NCBI GenBank assembly: GCA_028874995.1
Contig: JAPPGM010000001.1
Location: 25,487-89,486, forward strand
DNA: 64,000 nucleotides
Reading direction: 5' to 3'
DNA from: Gemmatimonadota bacterium
GTDB taxonomy: Bacteria; Gemmatimonadota; Gemmatimonadetes; Longimicrobiales; Gaopeijiaceae
The stretch's first letter is position 1, and each line of letters starts with the position of its first letter. Made by a program: the position numbers and the translations under genes. Under the pieces are notes generated by a model. That model was not told the origin of the DNA. It did no database searches and was given only the letters and a program-made list of their open reading frames with translations. Below, one piece after another: positions 54,053 to 62,802 of this stretch.

Positions 54053-56371
54053 ATGACCGGAGCCGCTCTTCTGATCGTCGCCATGCAGCAAGCCACGCTG
54101 TCGGGCGTGGTCCGCGACAGCGTGGACCTCGAGCCGATCGCATACGCGCAGGTAACGGTCACGGCAATCGCCGGCGAGGCGGCGGCCGCGGTTGGAGTGT
54201 CGGACCGGTATGGGGCGTTCGTGGTGCCGGGCGCGACGGGGGGCGGGGCGGTTCGGGTCGAGGTGGCGGCGTTCGGATACGCGTCCTGGACGCAGACCTA
54301 CGAGGCCCTGCCGACGGATCCGATACGGGTTTTGCTCGGTCCCGCCCCGATTGGCCTGGAGGGGCTCGAGGTAAGCGTTGCCGGCCGCGCCGGGGATCCG
54401 ATTTCACTGTCACGGGACGCCTTCGTCATCGATTCCGCGCTGCTCAGGACGCTGCCCACGATCCTGGAGACGGACGTGTTGCGGGCGACGGCGGTCTCCC
54501 CCTCGGCCTCCGCGCCCTCCGACTACACCTCGGTGCCCTTCATTCGCGGCGGCACCAGCGAAGGCACCCCGGTGCTGCTCGACGGTGTGCGGCTCTTCAA
54601 CGCCTTCCACCTGGGGGGTTTCCTGTCCGCGATCAACGCCGAGGTCGTCGAGCGCGCGACGATCATCGCGGGCTCGGGCGGCGACGGCATGGCCATCGGG
54701 TCGCTCTCGGGGGCGATCGACATCGCCACCCGTGACGGCGCGCGCGACGAGATGCGGATGGCAGGCTCGCTGGGCCTCGCATCGTCCCGGCTCTCCGTCG
54801 AGGGTCCCATCGGCACGAACGTGTCCTACCTGCTCGACGGCCGGCGCACATACATCGACGGCTTCACGCTGGCGCTCAAGAAGATGGGGGCGATTTCCGA
54901 TCACCTTCCCTATTTCTTTCAGGATCTGCATGCAAAGGTGACAGCCGACCTGGGGGGCATCCGCCGCCTTTCGGTCAGCGGCTACCGCAATTCCGAATCC
55001 CTGCAGCTGTACGACTCCGAGGAGACCAACACGCTGGGGCTGTCGTGGGGGAACTCCGCGCTCTCGGTTCACTACCGTGACAGGCTCGGGGACAACGGTA
55101 TCGTCGACGCGAACCTGGGGCACAGCCGCTTCACGAGCGACCTCATCGTGCTGGGAGGCGGGTCGGCCGTCTACGTAAACGACGTGCGCGTGGAGTACAC
55201 TCCGCCCACCGACACGCTGCTTTTCGGCGACGGTACCATGAGCGAGACCCGCGCCGACCTGCGGGTCATCCTGCACACGGGACGGGCCACGATCACAAGC
55301 GGCGTGCAGGCGACCGGTTTCCTCGGCGATCACGACTACGACCACACCGACGAATTCGACTCGGACGAAGGCTTCTTCTTTTCGCCGGTGGACCTCAGGG
55401 AGAGCAGCTGGCGATTGGCCGCGTACTCCAGCGTGGAGGTGCCGCTGCAGCGAGGGTTCTCGACCCGTGCCGGGCTGCGGCTCGACCACTTCCGGCGGCT
55501 GGCGACCACCCTGGCGCCCTTCGCGGAACTGAGCTACGCGGGATCGTGGTGGGACGCGCGCATTTCGGCAGCGCGTTCCCACCAGGCGCTGGCGTCGGTG
55601 CGCGACGAGGAGGCGCTGGGGGCAAGCTTCCTGGCGTACGACCTGCTGGTTCCCGTCAGCGAGGCGCCGGTGCCGCGCAACACGGAGGTGACTATCGGCT
55701 GGGAGGGTTCCCGGGCGGGGATCCGGGTCCGGGTGGACGCCTACGCGCGCAGTCTGGACAACCTCAGGCTGCCCGCGCTCGGAGCCAGGCCGGCCACCGG
55801 CGCCGCGTTGGGCGATCCGTCGCTGTGGGAGGTTGCAAGCGGTTCGGCGAAGGGGGTCGAGACATCGTGGAGCTGGATATCGGACCGGGGGATTTCGGTG
55901 CTGGGGAGCTACCGGTGGGCCCGGGTGTCGCGGACGGTGGGTTTGCGGAGCTACAAGCCGCGATTCCACCGCAACCACGAATTCGAACTGGGGACTTCGT
56001 ACCCGCACGGCGCGTCGTCGTGGTCCGCGCGCGTGTCCCTGCGCTCCGGTCAGCCGATCACGCCGGTGTTGGCGGTCGTGCCCGTTAAGTTCCATGGAAC
56101 GCCACGCAGCGAACTGGTGCCGCTCGGGGGGGAGTACAACTCCGGAACCCTGCCGCGCTACGCACGGATCGACGTGGGCTGGCGCCGGGAGAGCCGGGTG
56201 TCGTGGTTCGGCGGCGGATCGATTGTCCCCTACGTGTCGGTGGCCAATCTCTTCAGCCTTCCGAATGTGGTCGGCGGGTTCGTGGAGCGTCAGTTCAGCG
56301 GAGAGATAAGGAGGGTCTACGTGCCGCAGCTACCCATGATTCCGTTCTTCGGCGTGGAGTTCAGGTTTTGA
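54053..56371 (+). CDS. TonB-dependent outer-membrane receptor (module 1)
   Basis: The 772-residue protein has a carboxypeptidase-regulatory-like beta-sandwich (residues about 14-95; LSGVVRDSVDLEPIAYAQVTV), a plug domain (DVLRATAVSPSASAPSDYTSVPFIRGGTSEGTPVLLDG...) and a 22-strand-type barrel ending in aromatic EFRF, as needed for BAM insertion. The N-terminal signal peptide is short or missed: only LLIVAM precedes the first domain, so the start may lie elsewhere. It shares clear similarity over its full length with the receptor at 57204-59849. Its stop overlaps the next gene start (TTGA). The ligand is unknown. Confidence 0.88.
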   Translation: MTGAALLIVAMQQATLSGVVRDSVDLEPIAYAQVTVTAIAGEAAAAVGVSDRYGAFVVPGATGGGAVRVEVAAFGYASWTQTYEALPTDPIRVLLGPAPIGLEGLEVSVAGRAGDPISLSRDAFVIDSALLRTLPTILETDVLRATAVSPSASAPSDYTSVPFIRGGTSEGTPVLLDGVRLFNAFHLGGFLSAINAEVVERATIIAGSGGDGMAIGSLSGAIDIATRDGARDEMRMAGSLGLASSRLSVEGPIGTNVSYLLDGRRTYIDGFTLALKKMGAISDHLPYFFQDLHAKVTADLGGIRRLSVSGYRNSESLQLYDSEETNTLGLSWGNSALSVHYRDRLGDNGIVDANLGHSRFTSDLIVLGGGSAVYVNDVRVEYTPPTDTLLFGDGTMSETRADLRVILHTGRATITSGVQATGFLGDHDYDHTDEFDSDEGFFFSPVDLRESSWRLAAYSSVEVPLQRGFSTRAGLRLDHFRRLATTLAPFAELSYAGSWWDARISAARSHQALASVRDEEALGASFLAYDLLVPVSEAPVPRNTEVTIGWEGSRAGIRVRVDAYARSLDNLRLPALGARPATGAALGDPSLWEVASGSAKGVETSWSWISDRGISVLGSYRWARVSRTVGLRSYKPRFHRNHEFELGTSYPHGASSWSARVSLRSGQPITPVLAVVPVKFHGTPRSELVPLGGEYNSGTLPRYARIDVGWRRESRVSWFGGGSIVPYVSVANLFSLPNVVGGFVERQFSGEIRRVYVPQLPMIPFFGVEFRF

Positions 56372-57207
56372 GGGCGCGCGCGTCGTTCCGGCTCGCGGTG
56401 CCGCTGGCAGCGATCGTGGCGTCCCCTGCGTGCGACGGCTTCATCCGCCCCCCCGACCCGCTGGAACTCGACCCGGACGTGGTCTCGGTCGCGATCATGC
56501 TGGTGGCGGGCGAACGTGAGGCCCGCCTGCTCGCGGCCCACCCCCATCGCCAGGAGGACGAGCCCCCCCCGACACTCACCGCAACGCTCAAGGGGCCTGG
56601 GTGGACGGCCGCGTTCTCGGACACCCTGGCAGTGCAGGAGTGCACGGATGCCTGGAACTGGCCGGGTCCGGCCCGTTGTTTGCACGCCGCGCTTCCGGAG
56701 GGAATCCGGGGCGGCGAGAGATACGAGATCGAGGGAACGGCGCCGCTCGGCCCATTCAGCGGTGAGGTCGTGCTGCCCATGACACCGGTTCTTCACGAGC
56801 CGGCGGACAGTCTGCACCTTCCCTTGCCGGCCGAGTACGAGGACCATCTGATCCCGATGCGGTACCGGATCGGCTCCGGTGTCGGCACCCTGCTGGCGGA
56901 TGTGCTGGACGCCTTCTGGTTGGAAGAGGATGGGACGGAGACGGAAGCCCAGGGATCTCTGGGCTATCTGGAACGGCCGCTCGAAGGCGCCGAAGCGGAT
57001 ACGGTCCGCCTCTACTACCACGAGAGACCGCTGCGCTTCTCGCTGCGGCTCATCGGCATCGGTTGGAACTACACCAACTTCCTGGAGAACGAGGGCCTCT
57101 TCCCGCTGCCCAAGCCGTGGCCCAGCTTCGGAATCGAGGGAGAAGGCGTGTACGGCTACTTTGACGGGGTCGTTCCGTCGCGGGTGACGAGGGTGTGGGT
57201 GAGGTGA
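56368..57207 (+). CDS. putative lipoprotein partner of TonB receptor (module 1)
   Basis: The 279-residue protein has an N-terminal hydrophobic segment ending in a Cys (LAAIVASPAC), consistent with an imperfect lipobox. It then has the segment PPDPLELDPDVVSVAIMLVAGEREARLLAAHPHR, repeated almost exactly in the paralogue at 59846-60673. A GVYGYFDG motif closes both. No family was recognised with certainty; in Bacteroidota, DUF4249-type lipoproteins occupy the same position after TonB receptors, and this may be a counterpart. The TTG start overlaps the receptor stop (TTGA), so the two are translationally coupled; the stop overlaps the next receptor start (GTGA). Confidence 0.75.
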   Translation: MRARASFRLAVPLAAIVASPACDGFIRPPDPLELDPDVVSVAIMLVAGEREARLLAAHPHRQEDEPPPTLTATLKGPGWTAAFSDTLAVQECTDAWNWPGPARCLHAALPEGIRGGERYEIEGTAPLGPFSGEVVLPMTPVLHEPADSLHLPLPAEYEDHLIPMRYRIGSGVGTLLADVLDAFWLEEDGTETEAQGSLGYLERPLEGAEADTVRLYYHERPLRFSLRLIGIGWNYTNFLENEGLFPLPKPWPSFGIEGEGVYGYFDGVVPSRVTRVWVR

Positions 57208-59849
57208 GCCGCGCCGCCCGGTCCGGCACCGCGTGGCTCATCCTGCTTGCTGCCGTGGTCCCCCTCGGCCTTGCCGCCCAGGATCCCCTGCAGATCGTGC
57301 TCTTGAGAGGCCGGATCGGCGTTGAACCCGAACCGGGCTCTCTCCTGGCCACCCCCTCCAGGCTCACAATCGAGCGGCTGCCCCTCGCCGATGCCCTGGC
57401 ACGGCTCTCCGAGCGCTCACGCGTGCAGATCGCCTTCAGCTCCACCCTGCTGCCCACCGGCCACCACGTCGACTGCGACTGCGCGGGCCTCAACGTGGCG
57501 GGTGCCCTGGACCGACTGCTGAGGGATACCGATCTGGGGTACGTCGAGCTCGGATCCCAGGTCGTTGTGGTACCCAGGGGAGAGCCGGAGCCCGCCGTGG
57601 CGACCCTGTCCGGCGTTGTGAGGGAAGAGGTCAGCCTCGAGCCGATCGCGTTTGCCGAGGTTGTCGTTGCGCCGGCCGGAGGTGTCGCCGGTTCAGTGGC
57701 CGGATTCAGCGACCGCTACGGGGCCTTCGTGATTCCGGACCCGCCGGCCGGCCCGGTACGTATCGAGACGACCGCCTTCGGATACGCGGACTGGGCGCGC
57801 GACTACGCCGAGCTTCCCGGTACCCCGGTCGAGATCCTCCTTGTGCCCGCCCCGATTGAACTGGACTCCCTCGGTGTGCTGGTGGGCGGGCGGGCGGGCG
57901 ATCCAATCTCGATCTCGCGCGACGCCTTCGTCGTGGACCCGGCCATGATCCGGACCATGCCCACGGTGATGGAGACCGATGTCCTGCGGGTCATCGCCAT
58001 CTCGCCGTCCGCCTCGGCGCCGTCGGACTTCGTGTCGGTCCCGTACATCCGTGGGGGCACCAGCGAGGGGACGCCGGTTCTGTTCGACGGTGTCCGACTC
58101 TTCAATCCGTTTCACCTGGGGGGCTTCTTCTCGGCGGTCAACCCCGAAGCGGTGGACCACGCCACGCTGCTGTCCAGCTCAGGCGCCGGTGCGCAGCATA
58201 TCGGTTCGCTCTCGGGCGCGATCGAGATCGCGAGCCGCGACGGTGCCCGCGACCGCCACCGGGTGGCCGGAGCGGTGGGGTTGGCCTCGTCCCGGCTGTC
58301 GGTGGAGGGGCCCGTCGGTGGCAGCACGTCCTACCTGGTGGACGGACGCCGGACCTATATCGACCTCCTCACCAGGGGACTCGAGCTGGCGGGCGTGATC
58401 CCGGAGCACTTCCCCTACTCCTTTTCGGATCTGCACGCCAAGGTCACCCACGACTTCGGCGACTTCCGGCGCCTCTCAGTTACCGGCTATCTGAACTCGG
58501 AAGGAGTCTCCTACGTCGATTCGGCGGCCACCGACAGGATCCGGTTCGACTGGGGCAATACAGCGGTGGCGGCGCACTACCGTGACCATGTGGGTGGCCG
58601 AACCTTTCTGGATTTAACCCTCGGCCACAGTCGCTTCGCCAATGACCTGCTCGCGCTCTCCGGCCTGGACCGGCCGGTCGTGGACACCTCGGCCTTCGGC
58701 GGCGGCCACATGTCGGAAACCCGCGCCGACATTCGGGCGACCTGGCATCTGTCCCGCGGCACCCTGACTGCGGGCGGACAGGCGATTCACGTCGCGGGAG
58801 TCCACGACTACTCGCATTCCGAGCTCGAAGATGTCCTGCTCCCGTTGAAGCTGGCGGCACGGCAGTGGCGTTTGGGAGCCTTCGCCAGCCTCGGCGCGAC
58901 GATTCGCGACCCCTGGCGGACCCGGGTCGGCGTGCGCCTGGACCGCTTCGCCGGCGTGGCACACGCGTTTTCGCCGTTCGCCGAGCTGAGCTATGAGGGC
59001 CGGTGGTGGGCGGCGCGCATCTCGGGTGCGCGCTCCCATCAATCCCTGGTTTCCCTGCGCAACGAGGAGTCCATCGCCGCCAGTCTCCTCGCGTACGATC
59101 TGATGGTGCCCGTCCAGAATGGTCCCGTGCCGCGAAACACCGAAGTCTCCGTCGGATGGGAGGGGTGGAGAGGTTCCTGGCGGCTGCGGATGGACGCATA
59201 CGCGAGGAGGATGGACAACCTGCGGTTGCCCGGGCTGGCGGAGGATCCTCTCAACGAACCGGTGCTCGGCGATCCTTCGCTGCGCCTCACGGGAAGTGGC
59301 ACGGTCAGCGGTGTGGAGGCGTCTTGGAGCTGGGCCGGCGGCCCCCTCTCGACGGTGGGAAGCTACCGTTGGAGCCGGGCCACGCGAACGCTGGACACCG
59401 TGACGTACGTGCCCCGGTTTCATAGGGAACACGAACTTGAACTCGGAGCCGCCCTCGAGAGCGGAAGGTCCACGTGGACGGCGCGGCTCTCGCTGCGCTC
59501 GGGCCAGCCCACGACGCCGATCCTGGCAGCCGTTCCGGTAGGAATCCACGATTCCCGGGGCAGTGGCGACACCCAATGGGTGGTGCTCTACGGCGAATAC
59601 AACGCCGGAAGGCTGCCGCACTACCTCCGCCTCGACCTGGGTTGGCGGCGAAGGTCACCGGTTCCCAGGGCCGGTGAGCGGTTCGTCACGCCCTTCGTCT
59701 CGGTCACCAACCTGTTCAGCGCCCCCAACGTGCTGGCGGCGGAGACTCGGATTGACCTCGCTGACGACGGTCCCGGAGTCAGCATCGAACGAACCTACCT
59801 GCCGCAAATGCCCATGCTCGCCTTCTTCGGCCTGGAGTTCCGGTTTTGA
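57204..59849 (+). CDS. TonB-dependent outer-membrane receptor with STN domain (module 2)
   Basis: The 881-residue protein has a signal peptide (AWLILLAAVVPLGLAAQ), an STN domain (about residues 45-115, LPLADALARLSERSRVQIAFSS), a carboxypeptidase-regulatory-like domain, a plug (VLRVIAISPSASAPSDFVSVPYIRG...) and a barrel ending in EFRF. The STN domain is absent from module 1 and in FecA-type systems contacts an anti-sigma factor, but no sigma/anti-sigma pair is near. GTG 57204 overlaps the preceding stop (GTGA); GTG 57195 is a possible alternative. Length and domain order otherwise parallel module 1. Confidence 0.9.
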   Translation: MSRAARSGTAWLILLAAVVPLGLAAQDPLQIVLLRGRIGVEPEPGSLLATPSRLTIERLPLADALARLSERSRVQIAFSSTLLPTGHHVDCDCAGLNVAGALDRLLRDTDLGYVELGSQVVVVPRGEPEPAVATLSGVVREEVSLEPIAFAEVVVAPAGGVAGSVAGFSDRYGAFVIPDPPAGPVRIETTAFGYADWARDYAELPGTPVEILLVPAPIELDSLGVLVGGRAGDPISISRDAFVVDPAMIRTMPTVMETDVLRVIAISPSASAPSDFVSVPYIRGGTSEGTPVLFDGVRLFNPFHLGGFFSAVNPEAVDHATLLSSSGAGAQHIGSLSGAIEIASRDGARDRHRVAGAVGLASSRLSVEGPVGGSTSYLVDGRRTYIDLLTRGLELAGVIPEHFPYSFSDLHAKVTHDFGDFRRLSVTGYLNSEGVSYVDSAATDRIRFDWGNTAVAAHYRDHVGGRTFLDLTLGHSRFANDLLALSGLDRPVVDTSAFGGGHMSETRADIRATWHLSRGTLTAGGQAIHVAGVHDYSHSELEDVLLPLKLAARQWRLGAFASLGATIRDPWRTRVGVRLDRFAGVAHAFSPFAELSYEGRWWAARISGARSHQSLVSLRNEESIAASLLAYDLMVPVQNGPVPRNTEVSVGWEGWRGSWRLRMDAYARRMDNLRLPGLAEDPLNEPVLGDPSLRLTGSGTVSGVEASWSWAGGPLSTVGSYRWSRATRTLDTVTYVPRFHREHELELGAALESGRSTWTARLSLRSGQPTTPILAAVPVGIHDSRGSGDTQWVVLYGEYNAGRLPHYLRLDLGWRRRSPVPRAGERFVTPFVSVTNLFSAPNVLAAETRIDLADDGPGVSIERTYLPQMPMLAFFGLEFRF

Positions 59850-60673
59850 GCGCGCACAGGCTGCTGGCGCTGCTGGCCACGATGACCGCGGGAGGATGCG
59901 ACTACTTCGCGCCACCCGATCCTCTCAAGCTGGACCCGGACGTCATCAGCATCGCGATGGTGCTCGTCGCGGGAGAGAGCCACGCGCAGCTGCTGGTCGG
60001 CCATCCGCACCGGGCTGCATCGGGGGCGCCACCCGACGTCACCGCCAGCCTCATCGCTCCCGGTTGGCGATTCCCGTTCTCCTACACCACGGATGCGGAG
60101 GAGGGCTGTGGCGGCGGCCCGACCAGCTGGTCGTTTCCGATGATCTGTCTCAACGCGTCACTTCCGGAGCCGATACGCGAGGGCGTCACCTACAGGCTCG
60201 AGGGCGACGGTCCGAGAGGTTCATTCACCGGTGAGACCGTGATTCCCTTCGCTCCCCTGATCCTGGATCCCGGAGATACGGTTCGGCTGCACCGGCCCGC
60301 GGATTCCAGCGGTTGGTTCCGGATCCCGATTCGATATCGGGCGTCCCCCGAGGTGGGCACGCTGCGACCCGAGATGTTCGGCACGCTGAGGAACAGCAGC
60401 GGGCCCGGGTCGAGGTGGATCCATGTGAACCCCAGGGCGCTGAATGTGGAGGATCGGACGGACACTCTGTCGATCTCGGCGTATGACGAGCGACGGATTG
60501 TGAAGGGTTCAATGCACCTTCTGGGCATCGGCTGGCACTATACCAGGTTCAGGAGGTCGTCCCGGACCCGCTTTCCGTGGCCGAGTTTCGGCCTTACGGG
60601 CGATGGGGTGTACGGGTATTTCGATGGAAGCGCGAAGTCGCGCCGCTTTCAGGTCATTGTGGAGGAGCGCTGA
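59846..60673 (+). CDS. putative lipoprotein partner of TonB receptor (module 2)
   Basis: The 275-residue protein begins with a short signal (LLALLATMTAGGC) whose TAGGC fits a lipobox, then DYFAPPDPLKLDPDVISIAMVLVAGESHAQLLVGHPHR, aligned with the module 1 protein. It ends with FGLTGDGVYGYFDG. Cys pairs in the middle (EGCGGGP, MICLN) are not conserved in the paralogue. The TTG start again overlaps the receptor stop (TTGA). It probably sits on the periplasmic or outer face of the outer membrane next to its receptor, which is inference from position. Confidence 0.75.
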   Translation: MSAHRLLALLATMTAGGCDYFAPPDPLKLDPDVISIAMVLVAGESHAQLLVGHPHRAASGAPPDVTASLIAPGWRFPFSYTTDAEEGCGGGPTSWSFPMICLNASLPEPIREGVTYRLEGDGPRGSFTGETVIPFAPLILDPGDTVRLHRPADSSGWFRIPIRYRASPEVGTLRPEMFGTLRNSSGPGSRWIHVNPRALNVEDRTDTLSISAYDERRIVKGSMHLLGIGWHYTRFRRSSRTRFPWPSFGLTGDGVYGYFDGSAKSRRFQVIVEER

Positions 60674-60808
60674 CCGGTCCCGGCGGCTCTCGCGGGGCCA
60701 GACGCGGAAACCGGCCTAAGACGTGTCCTGCCTTGACGTAGCGCTCCCCGATGTCGCACGCTTCATTGTGGCAGATCGGATGCCGTTCGGCAGCGAGTTG
60801 CCCGCCCG

Positions 60809-61882
60809 ATGTCCAGGAAGGGAGTCGGCGTGCTCACGGACAGGGACTACAAAGCCGTATTCGAAGCCTCACCTGATGCCATGCTCATCGTGGACGCGGA
60901 GGGCGTCATCCGGGATCTGAATCCGCAAGCGCTCGCGATGTTCGGATGGAGCCGCGAGGAGATGGAGGGCTCCCCAGTGGAGAGGCTGGTTCCGGCAGCC
61001 AGTCGCAACCGCCATCAGCAACACCGCGGCAACTACGCGAAGGCACCCCGGCCGCGGCCGATGGGACAGGGACTCGAATTGCTGGCCCTGCGCCGGAACG
61101 GCACGACCTTCCCCGTGGAGATCAGTCTGAGCCCGTCGAAGCTGGGGTCGGGCCAGGGGCACGTGATCTGCACGGTCCGTGACATCACGGGCTGGAAACG
61201 GATGCGGCGGTTGTCGAGAATGATGGTGACGGCGGCCGAGAACGAACGGAAGCGACTGTCGCGCGAGTTGCATGACGAGTTCCTCCAGTCGCTCGTGGCA
61301 CTCAAGATCAGGGTCAAGCTGCTCGCGGAGGAGGCGAATGAGGAGGAGAGAGGCCGGGCACGGGCACTGATCGCCGACGACATCCACGACACGATCCGGG
61401 GGGTGAAGAGGATGATCCGGGGGCTGCTGCCTCCGGAACTCGATCATCGAGGGCTGGAGTCCGCGCTACTTTCCCACTTCCGTGACATCCGGGAGGTGTA
61501 CGGCTTCACGGTGCACGCCAGCTTCGACCGGGCGCACGGTGACCTGGATGCGGTCGCGGCCCTGGCCCTCTACAGGATCGTTCAGGAGGCCGTGACCAAC
61601 GCCATACGGGACGCGCGCGTGGACGAGGCCGCGGTAACGCTCAGGTCGGCCGGCGAGATGGTCATCGCGGAGATCCGCGACGAGGGATGCGGCTTCGAGT
61701 TGCCGGACCCCACGGCGGCGGCGGGCGACGGCCAGGTCGGTCTTGCCGGCATGCGTGAGAGAGCCGCGATCGTCGGGGGGCGAATCGTTGTTCAGACCTC
61801 CCCGGGCGGGGGAACCACGGTCCGGGCCGCGGTGCCCACCATGGGTGCGGAGGACTCAAGCCTCGGAGGGGGTTCATGGTAA
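60809..61882 (+). CDS. PAS-domain sensor histidine kinase, NarL-type (HisKA_3)
   Basis: The 357-residue protein has a PAS domain (about residues 14-125, FEASPDAMLIVDAEGVIRDLN...), a HisKA_3 dimerisation domain with the phospho-acceptor His in LSRELHDEFLQSL, and an HATPase domain (YRIVQEAVTNAIRDA, DEGCGFELPD, GLAGMRERAAIVGG). No membrane segment or signal peptide is present, so it is a cytoplasmic sensor. The usual N-box NALRHA reads NAIRDA here. The stop overlaps the regulator gene by 7 bp, so both are made together. The PAS ligand is unknown. Confidence 0.93.
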   Translation: MSRKGVGVLTDRDYKAVFEASPDAMLIVDAEGVIRDLNPQALAMFGWSREEMEGSPVERLVPAASRNRHQQHRGNYAKAPRPRPMGQGLELLALRRNGTTFPVEISLSPSKLGSGQGHVICTVRDITGWKRMRRLSRMMVTAAENERKRLSRELHDEFLQSLVALKIRVKLLAEEANEEERGRARALIADDIHDTIRGVKRMIRGLLPPELDHRGLESALLSHFRDIREVYGFTVHASFDRAHGDLDAVAALALYRIVQEAVTNAIRDARVDEAAVTLRSAGEMVIAEIRDEGCGFELPDPTAAAGDGQVGLAGMRERAAIVGGRIVVQTSPGGGTTVRAAVPTMGAEDSSLGGGSW

Positions 61883-62529
61883 GGGTCCTTCTGGTCGACG
61901 ATCACCAGGTTGTGCGTGCCGGTCTGAAGGCCCTGTTGGAATCCACCGGCCGGGTGGATGTCGTCGGCGAAGCATCGTCCGGGGAGGAGGCGGTGGAAAA
62001 GGCCCGAATCCTGAAGCCCGAGATCGTCATCATGGATCTTGCGATGCCCGGGATGGACGGAATCCAGGCGACCAGGCGCATTGTCGATCTCGAGCTCGAA
62101 ACGAAGGTCCTGATCCTGACGGTCCACGACGAGGACGAGTTCCTTGCGCCGGCGCTGGACGCCGGAGCCGCCGGCTTTCTCAACAAGTCCGTCGCGGACA
62201 CGGATCTGCTGGGCGCCATAGAAGCGGTGGTGCGTGGCCACTCCTACCTGCCCCAACGCGCAGCTTCCCTGCTCGCGCGGCGGAAGTTGCGACGCGCCTC
62301 CAGCAGTGAACCCGGGCCCGAGGTGTTGTCCGAACGCGAGCTTACCGTGATCAAGCTGTACGCCCGGGGGTTCACGGCGAGTGAAATGGCGCGGCAGGTG
62401 TTCCTCAGCCCCAAGACGGTGGAGGGCTACCTGGCCCGCGCCAAGACGAAACTCGGCCTGAAGAGCAGGCAGGAGATCGTCCGCTTCGCGCTGGAGACAG
62501 GCTTGCTGGGGGCCGAAGGCGAGGAATAG
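61876..62529 (+). CDS. NarL/FixJ-family response regulator
   Basis: The 217-residue protein has a receiver domain (VDDHQVVRAGLKALL, phosphorylated Asp54 in IVIMDLAMPGMDG, Lys in NKSVADTDLL) and a C-terminal LuxR helix-turn-helix (LSERELTVIKLYARGFTASEMARQVFLSPKTVEGYLARA). Its ATG lies within the kinase 3' end. The nearby receptor modules are possible targets but no operator was identified. Confidence 0.95.
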   Translation: MVRVLLVDDHQVVRAGLKALLESTGRVDVVGEASSGEEAVEKARILKPEIVIMDLAMPGMDGIQATRRIVDLELETKVLILTVHDEDEFLAPALDAGAAGFLNKSVADTDLLGAIEAVVRGHSYLPQRAASLLARRKLRRASSSEPGPEVLSERELTVIKLYARGFTASEMARQVFLSPKTVEGYLARAKTKLGLKSRQEIVRFALETGLLGAEGEE

Positions 62530-62538
62530 GAACAGGGA

Positions 62539-62557
62539 TGACGGGAATCTCCCGTCA
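62539..62557 (+). terminator. probable intrinsic terminator of the two-component operon
   Basis: TGACGGGA and TCCCGTCA form a perfect 8-bp stem with loop ATC, 9 bp after the regulator stop. A GTTTT stretch lies 13 bp beyond the stem, further than in a classic terminator. Confidence 0.55.
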
Positions 62558-62681
62558 CGGCCGTGTAGTGGTTTTCCCTCGGATTTTCCGGTCTTTCCCT
62601 CTCAGAATCCATGAGGGCGGTTCCCCATTTTGTAGTCTACGTGGATTCCCGCCCAAGTGACCAACCGAGAGAGACCCAACG

Positions 62682-62801
62682 ATGAAGAGTAAGGCGCTCT
62701 ACCTGGTACTCGCCGCTCTCGCGCTTACGGCGTGCACCGGACTCTGGCTTAAGACCCACGACAGCAGCGCGGACCAGACGGCCAGACCCGACCCCTGGTG
62801 A
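62682..62801 (+). CDS. small putative lipoprotein (39 residues)
   Basis: The tiny protein starts MKSKALYLVLAALALTAC, a short basic start, hydrophobic core and LTAC lipobox, so Cys18 would be lipidated. Only 21 residues follow, ending in RPDPW. Purine-rich GAGAGA lies before the ATG. It ends 1 bp from the stop of the convergent M20 peptidase gene. The size would let most gene finders miss it; function unknown. Confidence 0.55.
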   Translation: MKSKALYLVLAALALTACTGLWLKTHDSSADQTARPDPW

Positions 62802-62802
62802 A

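Noticed and set aside
54410..56095. Long antisense open frames opposite TonB receptor genes (also 58614-59621, 13343-14524, 6005-8856)
   Set aside because: They mirror real genes in a GC-rich genome, have Arg/Gly/Pro-rich composition and no recognisable domain.
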